Shown here piece after piece: positions 35,967 through 44,895 of a stretch of DNA of 64,000 nucleotides (positions are counted from its first letter, which is position 1; the number at the start of each line of letters is the position of its first letter). This DNA comes from Tenacibaculum haliotis (lineage in GTDB: Bacteria > Bacteroidota > Bacteroidia > Flavobacteriales > Flavobacteriaceae): contig NZ_JAOBTH010000025.1 of NCBI RefSeq assembly GCF_025215075.1, positions 78,790 to 142,789 of the forward strand, in the 5' to 3' direction. A model generated the notes under the pieces. That model did no database searches. It worked only from the letters and a program-made list of their open reading frames with translations, and was not told the origin of the DNA. Position numbers and translations under genes: made by a program.

Positions 35967-36035
35967 CTGTCAGGTCGAGCGTAGTCTAGGCCTCTTTTTT
36001 AAGAACCTAAAAATTCTAGACTGCACTCGAACAGA
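35967..36035. repeat. Degenerate inverted-repeat element
   Basis: The left arm contains TCGAGCGTAGTCTAG and the right arm CTAGACTGCACTCGA; they pair with two mismatches around an AT-rich centre. The pattern recalls short intergenic palindromic repeats with TCGAGCGCAGTCGAGA-like arms that I have seen in other Flavobacteriaceae genomes (recollection, not checked). It lies in the 289-nt gap before the helicase gene; nothing else is evident there apart from a TATTTTCG -7-like box at 36162-36169. Confidence 0.65.
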
Positions 36036-36209
36036 CTATTATATGTTCTTCAGTTTTAAAAAACAATTTGTTATTTCATTAAATACGAATCAGTTAAAAA
36101 ATTGTTGATTTTTGGTTGATAAAAAGACAAAGGCAAGTCATTTTTAAGTTGATTAATATGCTATTTTCGCCTTCCTTATCAATCTATAAATTCAGGATTT
36201 CTTCAGCGC

Positions 36210-39182
36210 ATGAAAAACGAAAAAAACTGGTTACAATATTATAAAAACAGCTTATCTGATAGTGAAAACCTGGCTATTGATATTTCTAAAATCAAGAACT
36301 TATTTCACCAACAATCTTCAGATTTAAGCAATGCGCTCATCAACTCTAAACAAGCAAATGAATTATTAGATGTCGAGGAACGACGTATTAATCGTTTAAA
36401 AGGAATCACCAAAAAAGACAGTAACAAGTGGTATAAAGTTGAAGAAACTAAAATACTTATCTCTCCTTTTCATTTAGAATATCAAACGGATAACACTACG
36501 TATAAACAACGCCCAATACATCCTTTTTGGATTACTGCCGTTGTAAATCGTTCAGGACAATTATCGGCTCCTAAAGAATTGTTTCCTTTAATTGTTCGTA
36601 ATTATTTAACGCCGGTTGCCGATGTTAAAAATGATTTCATTTTTTCTGAAATTGATACTATTTTAGATGCTAAAGAACTTGAAACTCCATATACTGAATA
36701 CGACGATGAAATAGTACCCTGGGATGAATACTGGAATTATATAAACGATATCTTTTCGGCAATTACCAATAGTAACTTAAATAATTATCAAATAGAAAGA
36801 TACACGACAAAATATCAACTTACTTATTTTGCCATTAGTTCTAAAATTTCAACCGCAAAAAGTATTCTTTTCTTGTATGAAAACTTGTTGAAAAACGAAG
36901 AAGAATTACCAATTTTATCAAAAATAATAGATCCTACTGCAAAAAACAGAATTGAAGCTGTTACCGATACTGGTTTTTTAAATTACAACCATTTGCATTT
37001 AGGTCAAATGTCTAATGAGTTTCCTTTATCTGTAAGTCAGCGTAAAACGTTGCTCTCTTATTTAACCGCCGAAGAAAATGCGGTTACTGCGGTAAACGGA
37101 CCTCCGGGAACCGGAAAAACAACACTTTTACAAAGTTTAGTAGCTACCGAATTTGTAAAAGCGGCGATTGCAGGACAAGATGCTCCTGTAATTTTAGCTT
37201 GCTCTAACAACAACCAAGCAGTTACCAATATTATTGATAGTTTTGTTAATTCTGAAAGCTCGATGGAAGAATTAGCAGCCCGTTGGATTCCTGATTTTAA
37301 CGGATACGCAACCTATTTGCCTTCAAACTCTAAAAGTGAAAAAGCCTTAAAAAACATCAACTTCTTAAAAGGAAATATGTTTGGTAATGAAGGTACTTTA
37401 TGTAATCTAGAAGATGAAAAATACTTAAACGAAGCCGAATATTACTTTTTAACAAACTATTGTAATTATTTTAATGCAGAAACAAATTCGTTAGAAGATG
37501 TTTGCGATGCATTACAAAACGAAATTATTACCATTGAAGATAAATTAATTGACGGAGTTCAGTTTTCTGCCGACTATATAACTTCCATCAATTACATTAA
37601 TAACATTCTTATAAAAGAAGCCGATTACATTCAAAAAGATGCTTTTAAAATAGGAAGTCTTAAAGAATGGCGAACCATACTTACCAATTTAAAATCAGCC
37701 ACAAAACAAGCCGATTTTATTGATCAGGTAAAAAAATATTTTAAAACTGATATTGCTGAAAACAGTCAGGATTTTATTTTCAAAATCACTGAAGATATCA
37801 TTGCTAGTAACAACAAAACAATTGCTTTTATTAAAGAATGCATCGCTAATTTAAACTTAGCGCTACAAGCAAATCTAAAATTAAAAAACTGGAAAGCAGA
37901 AAACAAAATTAAAGGATTTCCTTTTGTTTCAGAAGAACAAATGTGGACCAATGAATATGAAAAAATAAGTTCTAAAGACAACTCGCAGCGTTTTTTTTAT
38001 GATGAGATTGATATGGAATTACGTCATAAAGCTTTTTTATTAGCAGTTCATTATTGGGAAGCGCGTTGGTTATTAGCTACAAAAGATGCTTTTGAAAACA
38101 ATACCGAAAAAGGAACAGGAGAAAATGCTATTAAGAATAAATGGAAGCGCAGAGCAATGTTAACACCTTGTTTTGTGGCTACTTTTTATATGGCTCCTAG
38201 TCATTTTTTATACAGTCAATTTCAAGGAGAAGATGAAAACGGAAAACCTATTTTTGAGTATTTGCCTTTATACAATTTCTTAGATCTTTTAATTATTGAT
38301 GAAGCCGGTCAGGTAACTCCAGAAGTTAGTATTCCTGTATTTTCATTGGCTCAAAAAGCTTTTGTGATAGGTGATTTAAAGCAAATTGAACCTATTTGGT
38401 CTATTCCTCAAAAAATTGATGTTGGTAATTTAACCAGTTTAAACATGCTTCAAAATGAAAATGATGAAGATTATTTAACAAAAATGGGCTTTTTAGCATC
38501 AAGCGGTAGCATTATGAAAATGGCACAAAATGCCTGTGAGTTCGAAACACCTTTAGCTACTGAAAAAGAACAAGGATTGGTCTTATTAGAACACCGAAGA
38601 TGTAACGATGAAATTATTAGTTTTTGCAACGAACTTGCTTACAACGGTATTTTAAAACCCATGAAGGGAAAAGCAAAAGACAATCAAGTTTTCCCATCAA
38701 TGATGGCATATCATGTAGAAGGTTTTAGCGAACGTAAATTTAACAGCCGTTGCAATATAAACGAAGTAAAAGCCATTATAACCTGGCTACAACAAAATAA
38801 AGAAAAGATACAAGAAGCCTATAATGTTGAAACAATCGAAAGTGTTTTAGGTATCATTACCCCATTTGCGAGTCAGAAAGGTGAATTGTCTAAAGCATTA
38901 ACCGAAGCCGGGTTTAAGGTAAATAATATAAAATTAGGTACCGTACATGCTTTACAAGGTGCTGAAAGAAACATTATATTGTTCAGTTCGGTATATTCTA
39001 ACGAAGATGAAGGTACTATGTTTTTCGAAAAAGACAACAAACCAAATATGTTAAATGTAGCCGTTTCTAGAGCCAAAGAAAGCTTTATTTTATTCGGTGA
39101 TACTCGAATTTTTGATGAGACAAAAAACACACCTTCAGGTATTTTAAAAAAGCATTTAAATATTTACGAAACGGTGAGTTAA
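36210..39182 (+). CDS. Large SF1 (UPF1/DNA2-like) helicase
   Basis: This is a cytoplasmic superfamily 1 helicase-like ATPase of 990 residues. Walker A is GPPGTGKTTLLQ at about residue 297. Walker B is LLIIDEAGQ at about 696, so an insertion of roughly 400 residues, partly coiled-coil-like, separates the two. The C-terminal motor motifs are LGIITPFASQKGEL, LGTVHALQGAERNII (about 915) and LNVAVSRAKESFILFGDTR. No nuclease motif was seen. It stands alone without operon partners and has repeat-like elements on both sides. RNA metabolism or defence against foreign DNA are both possible; the sequence does not decide. Confidence 0.87.
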   Translation: MKNEKNWLQYYKNSLSDSENLAIDISKIKNLFHQQSSDLSNALINSKQANELLDVEERRINRLKGITKKDSNKWYKVEETKILISPFHLEYQTDNTTYKQRPIHPFWITAVVNRSGQLSAPKELFPLIVRNYLTPVADVKNDFIFSEIDTILDAKELETPYTEYDDEIVPWDEYWNYINDIFSAITNSNLNNYQIERYTTKYQLTYFAISSKISTAKSILFLYENLLKNEEELPILSKIIDPTAKNRIEAVTDTGFLNYNHLHLGQMSNEFPLSVSQRKTLLSYLTAEENAVTAVNGPPGTGKTTLLQSLVATEFVKAAIAGQDAPVILACSNNNQAVTNIIDSFVNSESSMEELAARWIPDFNGYATYLPSNSKSEKALKNINFLKGNMFGNEGTLCNLEDEKYLNEAEYYFLTNYCNYFNAETNSLEDVCDALQNEIITIEDKLIDGVQFSADYITSINYINNILIKEADYIQKDAFKIGSLKEWRTILTNLKSATKQADFIDQVKKYFKTDIAENSQDFIFKITEDIIASNNKTIAFIKECIANLNLALQANLKLKNWKAENKIKGFPFVSEEQMWTNEYEKISSKDNSQRFFYDEIDMELRHKAFLLAVHYWEARWLLATKDAFENNTEKGTGENAIKNKWKRRAMLTPCFVATFYMAPSHFLYSQFQGEDENGKPIFEYLPLYNFLDLLIIDEAGQVTPEVSIPVFSLAQKAFVIGDLKQIEPIWSIPQKIDVGNLTSLNMLQNENDEDYLTKMGFLASSGSIMKMAQNACEFETPLATEKEQGLVLLEHRRCNDEIISFCNELAYNGILKPMKGKAKDNQVFPSMMAYHVEGFSERKFNSRCNINEVKAIITWLQQNKEKIQEAYNVETIESVLGIITPFASQKGELSKALTEAGFKVNNIKLGTVHALQGAERNIILFSSVYSNEDEGTMFFEKDNKPNMLNVAVSRAKESFILFGDTRIFDETKNTPSGILKKHLNIYETVS

Positions 39183-39194
39183 AATATTTATTTG

Positions 39195-39263
39195 AAGCTG
39201 TTTCCCGCTTTCCGTACTCGCTCTCTGCGAGGAGCTCAAACAAGTACTACAATCGGGGCTAAG
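39195..39263. repeat. Intergenic repeat-like element (CTGTTTCCCGCTTTCC ... ATCGGGGCTAAG)
   Basis: This segment begins AGCTGTTTCCCGCTTTCCG and ends ACAATCGGGGCTAAGCC, with a small central hairpin (CTCG with CGAG). It is more GC-rich than the surroundings. I recall very similar non-coding pieces between genes in many Flavobacteriaceae, so it is probably a dispersed repeat, perhaps a remnant of a mobile cassette. This could not be checked here. Confidence 0.55.
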
Positions 39264-39330
39264 CCTATTTATTAAGTTTTGTCTTTAACTATAAAACCTT
39301 TTTTATCCTTTAGAAAACAAAAACACAAAA

Positions 39331-39361
39331 AAAGAAGAACGATTAAAATCGTTCCTCTTTT
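39331..39361 (-). terminator. Intrinsic terminator of rocD
   Basis: A hairpin with core GAACGAT paired with ATCGTTC, extended by AAAG with CTTT across one mismatch, leads on the minus strand into a run of T. Confidence 0.8.
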
Positions 39362-39380
39362 ATATTCAAAAATTTAAGGA

Positions 39381-40625
39381 TTATTTTTTAAACCCAGAAA
39401 TTGTTTTCTTAATAATATCTATACATTCCATTAATTGCACTTCCGTCATTACTAAAGGTGGTGCAAAACGAATAATATTACCATGTGTTGGTTTTGCTAA
39501 TAATCCATTATCACGTAATTTCATACAAATATCCCAAGCGGTAGAGCTTTCTTCAGTATCGTTAATTAAAACAGCATTCAATAATCCTTTACCTCTTACT
39601 GATATTACTAAATCAGATTCGTTTGCAAACTCTGCTAACTCAGCTCTAAAAATTTTTCCTAATTTTTCAGCATTCGCTGCTAAATTTTCATCTTGTATAA
39701 CTTCTAAAGCAGCTGTTGCTACTGCTGCAGCAATTGGATTCCCTCCAAAAGTAGAACCATGGTTTCCTGGTTTAATAACATTCATTATGCTATCATCTGC
39801 TAAAACAGCTGAAACAGGATATGCTCCACCAGAAATAGCTTTTCCTAAAATCAAAATATCCGCTTTAACATTTTCATGGTCAATCGCTAACATTTTACCT
39901 GTACGTGCAATTCCTGTTTGCACTTCATCAGCAATAAACAATACATTATGTTTTGCACACAATGCTTTTGCTGCTGCTAAATATCCTTCAGAAGGAACAT
40001 ATACTCCAGCTTCACCTTGAATTGGTTCTACTAAGAAACCAGCAATATTCTTATCACTTTCTAAAGTTTCTTCTAAAGCTTTTAAGTTATTATATTCTAT
40101 TTTGATAAACCCGTTTGTAAACGGTCCAAAATTCTTACGAGCTACAGGATCATTTGAAAAAGAAATAATCGTTGTCGTACGCCCATGAAAATTGTTTTCA
40201 CAAACTACTATTTGTGCATCATTTTCATTAATCCCTTTTACTTCATATGCCCATTTTCTACATAGTTTTAAAGCTGTTTCAACCGCTTCTGCACCAGTAT
40301 TCATTGGTAATAATTTATCAAAACCAAAAAGTTCTGTAGCAAATTTTTCATACTTACCTAACATATCATTATGAAATGCACGAGAAGTTAAAGTAAGTGT
40401 CTTTGCTTGTTCTACCATTGCTCCAACAATTTTTGGATGACAATGCCCTTGGTTTACTGCAGAATATGCCGATAAAAAGTCATAATACTTTTTACCTTCT
40501 ACATCCCACACATATACACCTTCACCTTTACTTAGTACTACTGGTAGCGGGTGATAATTATGTGCTCCGTATTTGTTCTCTAATTCAATCGCTTGCTGCG
40601 AAGTTAATTGGTCTAAAACAGCCAT
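39381..40625 (-). CDS. rocD: Ornithine aminotransferase
   Basis: This PLP enzyme transfers the delta-amino group of ornithine to 2-oxoglutarate, giving glutamate semialdehyde for proline and glutamate metabolism. It has 414 residues, the family length. Motifs are [20 protein letters not shown], the PLP-contact [15 protein letters not shown] and the PLP Lys in [16 protein letters not shown], followed by [14 protein letters not shown]. It is monocistronic with its own terminator and is divergent from rlmD. Confidence 0.95.
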   Translation of the reverse strand: MAVLDQLTSQQAIELENKYGAHNYHPLPVVLSKGEGVYVWDVEGKKYYDFLSAYSAVNQGHCHPKIVGAMVEQAKTLTLTSRAFHNDMLGKYEKFATELFGFDKLLPMNTGAEAVETALKLCRKWAYEVKGINENDAQIVVCENNFHGRTTTIISFSNDPVARKNFGPFTNGFIKIEYNNLKALEETLESDKNIAGFLVEPIQGEAGVYVPSEGYLAAAKALCAKHNVLFIADEVQTGIARTGKMLAIDHENVKADILILGKAISGGAYPVSAVLADDSIMNVIKPGNHGSTFGGNPIAAAVATAALEVIQDENLAANAEKLGKIFRAELAEFANESDLVISVRGKGLLNAVLINDTEESSTAWDICMKLRDNGLLAKPTHGNIIRFAPPLVMTEVQLMECIDIIKKTISGFKK

Positions 40626-40766
40626 TTTAAAATAAGTTTTTAATTAATGAATATAAAATCCATTTCTTATCTACCTTTATCCTTCCGAAAAGTGTCGAAA
40701 ATTCAGCGTGGGAAAGAAATCATCCCTAAAATTGCTGCAATTTACTAAATATAAAATATCTTTCCT

Positions 40767-40774
40767 TAATTTTG
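40767..40774 (+). promoter_or_regulatory. -7 box of rlmD
   Basis: TAATTTTG is a perfect TAnnTTTG and lies 23 nt before the ATG at 40798. It excludes the longer frame that begins at 40708. No good -33 TTG at the standard distance. Confidence 0.6.
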
Positions 40775-40797
40775 CCAACCATAAATTAGAGTTTACA

Positions 40798-42249
40798 ATG
40801 CCACGTAGAGAACGAAATAAGTTTGTTAAGAAAAATCAAGTTTTAGAATTAAAAATTGAAAATTATGCCTTTGGCGGAAAAGGAATTGCAAGAATTCATT
40901 CTGAAGAAGGAAGCTTTGTTGTTTTTGTTCCTAATACATTACCAGGCCAATTGGTAAAAGTTCAGATTAGTAAATCGAGTAAAAAATATGCTGAAGCAAA
41001 ATTAATAGATGTTTTAGAACCTTCTGAAGATGAAGTTGAAGTTCCGTTTCAAGACATTCCTGGTGCGCCTTATATTCAATTACCTATCGATCTACAACAT
41101 CAATATAAAAAAGAAAGTACGTTATCTTTATTTAAACGTATTGGTAAAGTTGAAAATATTGAAGATTTATTTGATGAATTTATTACTTCGCCAAATGTAT
41201 TTCACTACCGAAATAAAATGGAGTATGGTTTTTCTGCTATTGGTTACGATAGAGCAAATAAAACAGATGCTGACTTTTTTACCTTAGGATTTAAACGTCG
41301 TGGTGTTTGGTGGATGGGTGACAATTTAAACAAGGATTCTGGATTATTCGACGCGCAAGTAGAAGATAATTTAAAAGTGATTCGCGAATATTGCGAAAAA
41401 ACTGGTTTAGCACCTTGGCATGGACCTAAAAAAGAAGGTTTTTTTAGGTATTTTGTAGTACGTAAATCATACAAAACAAACGAATTATTATTCAACTTAG
41501 TAACCACTTCTTACGATTTACCAAAATTTGACATGCAAGCATTTTCTACATTCTTAAAAGATATTTTTGGAGAACGTTTAGCGGGTTTATTACACACTAT
41601 AAATGATGAAATTGGTGATAGAACAATCGCTACATCTGGAAGTATAGAACTAGTTACTGGAAAAGATAAAATTGTAGAAGAATTATTAGGTTTAAATTTT
41701 GAAATAAGTATGAAAAGCTTTTTTCAAACAAACCCTAAATCTGCCGAAAAACTGTATACTAAAGTTATCGATTATGCTTTAGAAAATAAAGAAGCTATTG
41801 ATAATACTGTGGTAATGGACTTGTTTTGTGGTACGGGAACAATCGGTCAGATTTTAGCTTCAAGAAGCGAAAATGCGAAAATAGTTGGTGTAGATATTGT
41901 AGCTTCAGCAATTGAAGATGCAAAAAAGAACGCCAAACGAAATAATATTGAAGGTTTACAGTTTTATGCTGCGGATGTTGGTAAGTTTTTATTAGAACAC
42001 CCACAATATCAGAATAAAATAAAAACAATCATTTTAGACCCTGCTCGTGCTGGTATTGCGCCAAAAACATTACGAAAAATCATTCGATTAAATGCTGATA
42101 GAATGGTTTATGTTTCTTGTAACCCTGCTACACAAGCTCGTGATACAGAACAATTAATGGAAGCTGGTTATACTATTAAAAAAATTAGTTTAGTAGATCA
42201 ATTTCCACATACAGCACATATTGAAACTGTTGTTTTATTTGAAAAATAA
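40798..42249 (+). CDS. rlmD: 23S rRNA (uracil-5-)-methyltransferase RlmD-like
   Basis: This SAM-dependent enzyme makes 5-methyluridine in 23S rRNA (RlmD/RumA type; related TrmA and RlmCD cannot be fully excluded). It has 483 residues from ATG 40798. A TRAM domain (about 10-70, with LKIENYAFGGKGIAR) precedes the methyltransferase domain with FQTNPKSAEKLY, the SAM motif VMDLFCGTGTIGQIL and the catalytic Cys in VYVSCNPATQARD. The N-terminal Cys cluster for an iron-sulfur centre seen in E. coli RlmD is not evident. DUF6452 and DUF6048 genes follow. Confidence 0.9.
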   Translation: MPRRERNKFVKKNQVLELKIENYAFGGKGIARIHSEEGSFVVFVPNTLPGQLVKVQISKSSKKYAEAKLIDVLEPSEDEVEVPFQDIPGAPYIQLPIDLQHQYKKESTLSLFKRIGKVENIEDLFDEFITSPNVFHYRNKMEYGFSAIGYDRANKTDADFFTLGFKRRGVWWMGDNLNKDSGLFDAQVEDNLKVIREYCEKTGLAPWHGPKKEGFFRYFVVRKSYKTNELLFNLVTTSYDLPKFDMQAFSTFLKDIFGERLAGLLHTINDEIGDRTIATSGSIELVTGKDKIVEELLGLNFEISMKSFFQTNPKSAEKLYTKVIDYALENKEAIDNTVVMDLFCGTGTIGQILASRSENAKIVGVDIVASAIEDAKKNAKRNNIEGLQFYAADVGKFLLEHPQYQNKIKTIILDPARAGIAPKTLRKIIRLNADRMVYVSCNPATQARDTEQLMEAGYTIKKISLVDQFPHTAHIETVVLFEK

Positions 42250-42255
42250 ACCGCT

Positions 42256-42735
42256 ATGAAAAAATACATCTTTCCTTTCATTCTTCTTTTAATAGGAGTT
42301 TCATCTTGCGAAAAAGATGATTTCTGTGTTCAAAATCCTGTAACACCCAATTTAGTGTTGCGTTTTTACGATAAAGACGATGTTTTTCAGTTAAAGCAGG
42401 TACAACGATTCTCTTTAATTGCACAAGGTAAAACGGATAGTCTTTTTACAAATCAAACTACCGATAGTATCGCAATTCCGTTAAATAGTTTAGCCACAGA
42501 AACTATTTATACTTTAAAAATGAATGAAACAGATAATTTAGCCATCAATAATAAAATAGCAACACTTACTATAAAATATACTCCAGAAGACGATTATATT
42601 TCTCGTTCTTGCGGATATAGAGTTATTTTTAATGATGTAGAACTAACACATACAAGTTGGATTGACAATTTATCTACTTCAACAATTACAAATATTAATA
42701 ATCAAACAAAAGCGCATGTACAAGTATATTATTAG
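42256..42735 (+). CDS. DUF6452-family lipoprotein
   Basis: This 159-residue protein has a lipoprotein signal with Cys18 (LLLIGVSSCEKDDFC). The family DUF6452 is usually found next to DUF6048 and RlmD in Flavobacteriaceae (recollection). A predicted beta-rich domain follows. It begins 6 nt after rlmD and overlaps the DUF6048 gene by 20 nt. Role unknown; the pair may work together in the envelope. Confidence 0.83.
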   Translation: MKKYIFPFILLLIGVSSCEKDDFCVQNPVTPNLVLRFYDKDDVFQLKQVQRFSLIAQGKTDSLFTNQTTDSIAIPLNSLATETIYTLKMNETDNLAINNKIATLTIKYTPEDDYISRSCGYRVIFNDVELTHTSWIDNLSTSTITNINNQTKAHVQVYY

Positions 42736-43414
42736 TCTCTGTTTGGTTGTGATTTATGCAAATGGGTATTCACAAAAAAAAGAAACTTCTGAAGCTAAAA
42801 AGGATAGTATAACTTATAAAACAGGTTACGGATTACGTTTAGGTGTTGATATTAGCAGACCTGTATTAGCAATCGTTGATAAAAGTTATAGCGGATTAGA
42901 ATTGGTAGCGGATTATCGCATTTCTAAAAAATGGTATGTAGCTACCGAGCTTGGTTATGAAGAGGAAATAACCTTTGAAGATTTTACCAAATCAACATCA
43001 AAAGGAAGCTTTATAAGACTTGGTGCAAACTTTAATGCTTATCAAAATTGGTTAGACATGAATAACGAAATTTATGTAGGTATGCGTTATGGTTTTGCTC
43101 TTTTCGATCAGACTTTAAATAGCTACAAAACAAACGTAGGTAGTACTTATTTTCCGTCTAACACTATTGAAGCTCCAATTACAGAAACAGGATTAACCGC
43201 TCATTGGACTGAATTTCAACTAGGTATAAAAGTCGAGGTTTTAAAAAACTTATTTTTAAGTGGTGGATTTTCTTACAAAGTAATGTTAAGTCTAGACGAT
43301 CAAAAGAATTTTAAAACATTATACGCACCTGGTTTTAATCGTGTTTTTGAAAGTAATACCGGTTTTGGGTTTAATTATACAATCTCATACCTAATACCTT
43401 TTGTTAATAAGTAA
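42716..43414 (+). CDS. DUF6048-family outer-membrane-like protein
   Basis: This protein of 232 residues starts with MYKYIISLCLVVIYANGYSQ, a signal peptide, at the ATG of 42716. The longer frame from 42662 has no signal and would overlap more. The mature part alternates polar and aromatic residues (GYGLRLGVDISRPVLAI, EIYVGMRYGFALF, LFLSGGFSYKVML) and ends in aromatic-rich strands, typical of a small beta-barrel. It is coupled to the DUF6452 lipoprotein. Confidence 0.83.
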   Translation: MYKYIISLCLVVIYANGYSQKKETSEAKKDSITYKTGYGLRLGVDISRPVLAIVDKSYSGLELVADYRISKKWYVATELGYEEEITFEDFTKSTSKGSFIRLGANFNAYQNWLDMNNEIYVGMRYGFALFDQTLNSYKTNVGSTYFPSNTIEAPITETGLTAHWTEFQLGIKVEVLKNLFLSGGFSYKVMLSLDDQKNFKTLYAPGFNRVFESNTGFGFNYTISYLIPFVNK

Positions 43415-43474
43415 TTTTAGAGCTTACAGTTGGTTTCACTAACTTTACACTTTAAATAATCAAACTTATTAACA

Positions 43475-44422
43475 ATGAATAAAATTCCAAGCGTAAATTT
43501 AGCAGACTTTTTATCAGATGATAAAAATAGAAAACAAAAATTCATCGATGAGATTGGTGACGCTTATGAGAATATCGGATTCGTTGCTTTAAAAGGACAT
43601 TTCTTAGACGACGAATTAGTTGATAATTTATATACCGAAATAAAAAACTTTTTCGACTTACCTACAAATGTAAAAGAGAAATATGAAATTCCGGGTATTG
43701 GCGGCCAAAGAGGTTACGTGTCTTTTGGTAAAGAAAGTGCTAAAGGAAAAAAAGAAGGCGATTTAAAAGAATTCTGGCATTTCGGACAATATGTAGACGC
43801 TGCTTCTAAATATGCAAACGAATATCCTGATAATGTAAACGTTGAAGAACTTGCTAAATTTAATGAAGTAGGTAAAATGACCTATCAAATGTTAGAGAAA
43901 ACAGCAAAATACGTGTTGCGTTCTTTAGCTTTGCATTTAAATTTAGATGAAACTTATTTCGACAATTATATTAAGAACGGAAATAGCATTTTACGTCCAA
44001 TCCACTATCCTCCTATTCAATCAGAGCCTAAAGGAGCTGAAAGAGCTGCTGCCCATGGAGACATTAATTTAATCACTTTATTAATGGGAGCGCAAGGAAA
44101 AGGATTACAAGTTCAAAACCATAAAGGAGATTGGATTGATGCTGTTGCACAACCGGATGAATTAATGATTAATGTAGGTGATATGTTATCTCGTCACAGT
44201 AATAATAAATTAAAATCTACGATACATAGAGTTACAAATCCTCCTAAAGAATCATGGGGAACTTCTCGTTACTCAATTCCGTTTTTTATGCACCCAGTTT
44301 CTGAAATGAAATTAGATGTTTTAGAAAATTGTATCGATGAAAACAATCCGAAGAAATTTGATGATATTACAGCAGGTGAATTTTTAGATGAACGTTTACG
44401 TGAATTAGGATTGAAAAAATAA
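43475..44422 (+). CDS. Isopenicillin N synthase-family 2OG-Fe(II) oxygenase
   Basis: This cytoplasmic non-heme iron oxygenase has 315 residues. The N-terminal DIOX_N-like region (SVNLADFLSDDKNRKQ, EKYEIPGIGGQRGYVSFGKE) is followed by the core with iron ligands His and Asp in AAAHGDINLITLLMG and the distal His in KSTIHRVTNPP. The 2OG-binding Arg-x-Ser is in TSRYSIPFFMHP. The substrate is unknown; antibiotic synthesis should not be assumed. The SUI1 gene follows after 4 nt. Confidence 0.9.
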   Translation: MNKIPSVNLADFLSDDKNRKQKFIDEIGDAYENIGFVALKGHFLDDELVDNLYTEIKNFFDLPTNVKEKYEIPGIGGQRGYVSFGKESAKGKKEGDLKEFWHFGQYVDAASKYANEYPDNVNVEELAKFNEVGKMTYQMLEKTAKYVLRSLALHLNLDETYFDNYIKNGNSILRPIHYPPIQSEPKGAERAAAHGDINLITLLMGAQGKGLQVQNHKGDWIDAVAQPDELMINVGDMLSRHSNNKLKSTIHRVTNPPKESWGTSRYSIPFFMHPVSEMKLDVLENCIDENNPKKFDDITAGEFLDERLRELGLKK

Positions 44423-44426
44423 TACA

Positions 44427-44750
44427 ATGGATTTACACGATCAATTAAAAAATTTATTTCCAGAACACAAAGAAACGGAAGTAAAGGTAGCAGAGAAATC
44501 AGAAATTTGGTTACAAGATGACCCAATACTTTGTAAATATGAAAAACGCAAAGGAAAACCAATTACGATTTTAGATGGTTATACAGGCGCTACGCAAGAT
44601 TTTAAAAAACTAGCCAAAGAAATTAAAACAACCCTAAGTGTTGGCGGAAGTTTTAAAGACGATAAAATAATTATTCAAGGAGATTATCGTGATAAAATAA
44701 TGCAAATATTAAAAGATAAAGGCTTTAACGTAAAACGCGTTGGAGGTTAA
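44427..44750 (+). CDS. yciH: SUI1/YciH-family translation initiation factor
   Basis: This 107-residue protein belongs to the eIF1/SUI1 family. The conserved part is RKGKPITILDGYTGATQDFK, followed by LAKEIKTTLSVGGSFKDDKI and IIQGDYRDKIMQILKDKG. In bacteria YciH is proposed to affect initiation fidelity and translation under stress. It ends with a strong terminator. Confidence 0.92.
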   Translation: MDLHDQLKNLFPEHKETEVKVAEKSEIWLQDDPILCKYEKRKGKPITILDGYTGATQDFKKLAKEIKTTLSVGGSFKDDKIIIQGDYRDKIMQILKDKGFNVKRVGG

Positions 44751-44757
44751 CAATAAT

Positions 44758-44799
44758 AAAGATGTCAAGGATTTAAATTCTTGACATCTTTTGTTTTTT
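44758..44799 (+). terminator. Intrinsic terminator after the SUI1 gene
   Basis: A 12-bp stem, AAAGATGTCAAG paired with CTTGACATCTTT around a 10-nt loop, is followed by a T-rich tail. Confidence 0.9.
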
Positions 44800-44830
44800 A
44801 TAAAAAAATGTAAAAAAAACAATTAATTAA

Positions 44831-44858
44831 TAATAACGTCATCAAATGAACGTTATTA
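44831..44858. promoter_or_regulatory. Inverted repeat upstream of the DUF1835 operon
   Basis: TAATAACGT and ACGTTATTA are a perfect 9-nt inverted repeat with 10 nt between them, about 38 nt before the start codon at 44896. It could be an operator for a dimeric regulator or a leader hairpin. Confidence 0.5.
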
Positions 44859-44895
44859 TATAGAAAATCAAACATTTAACTAAATTCCTATCAAT

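Noticed and set aside
40708..40797. Longer RlmD from 40708
   Set aside because: A perfect -7 box lies inside this extension, and the family N-terminus begins near MPRRERNKF at 40798.
44269..44562. Minus-strand frame opposite the 2OG oxygenase and SUI1 genes, and similar antisense frames in folD, rocD, fadD, recQ and fmt
   Set aside because: They are shadows of strongly conserved genes on the other strand and have no domain, promoter or signal of their own.
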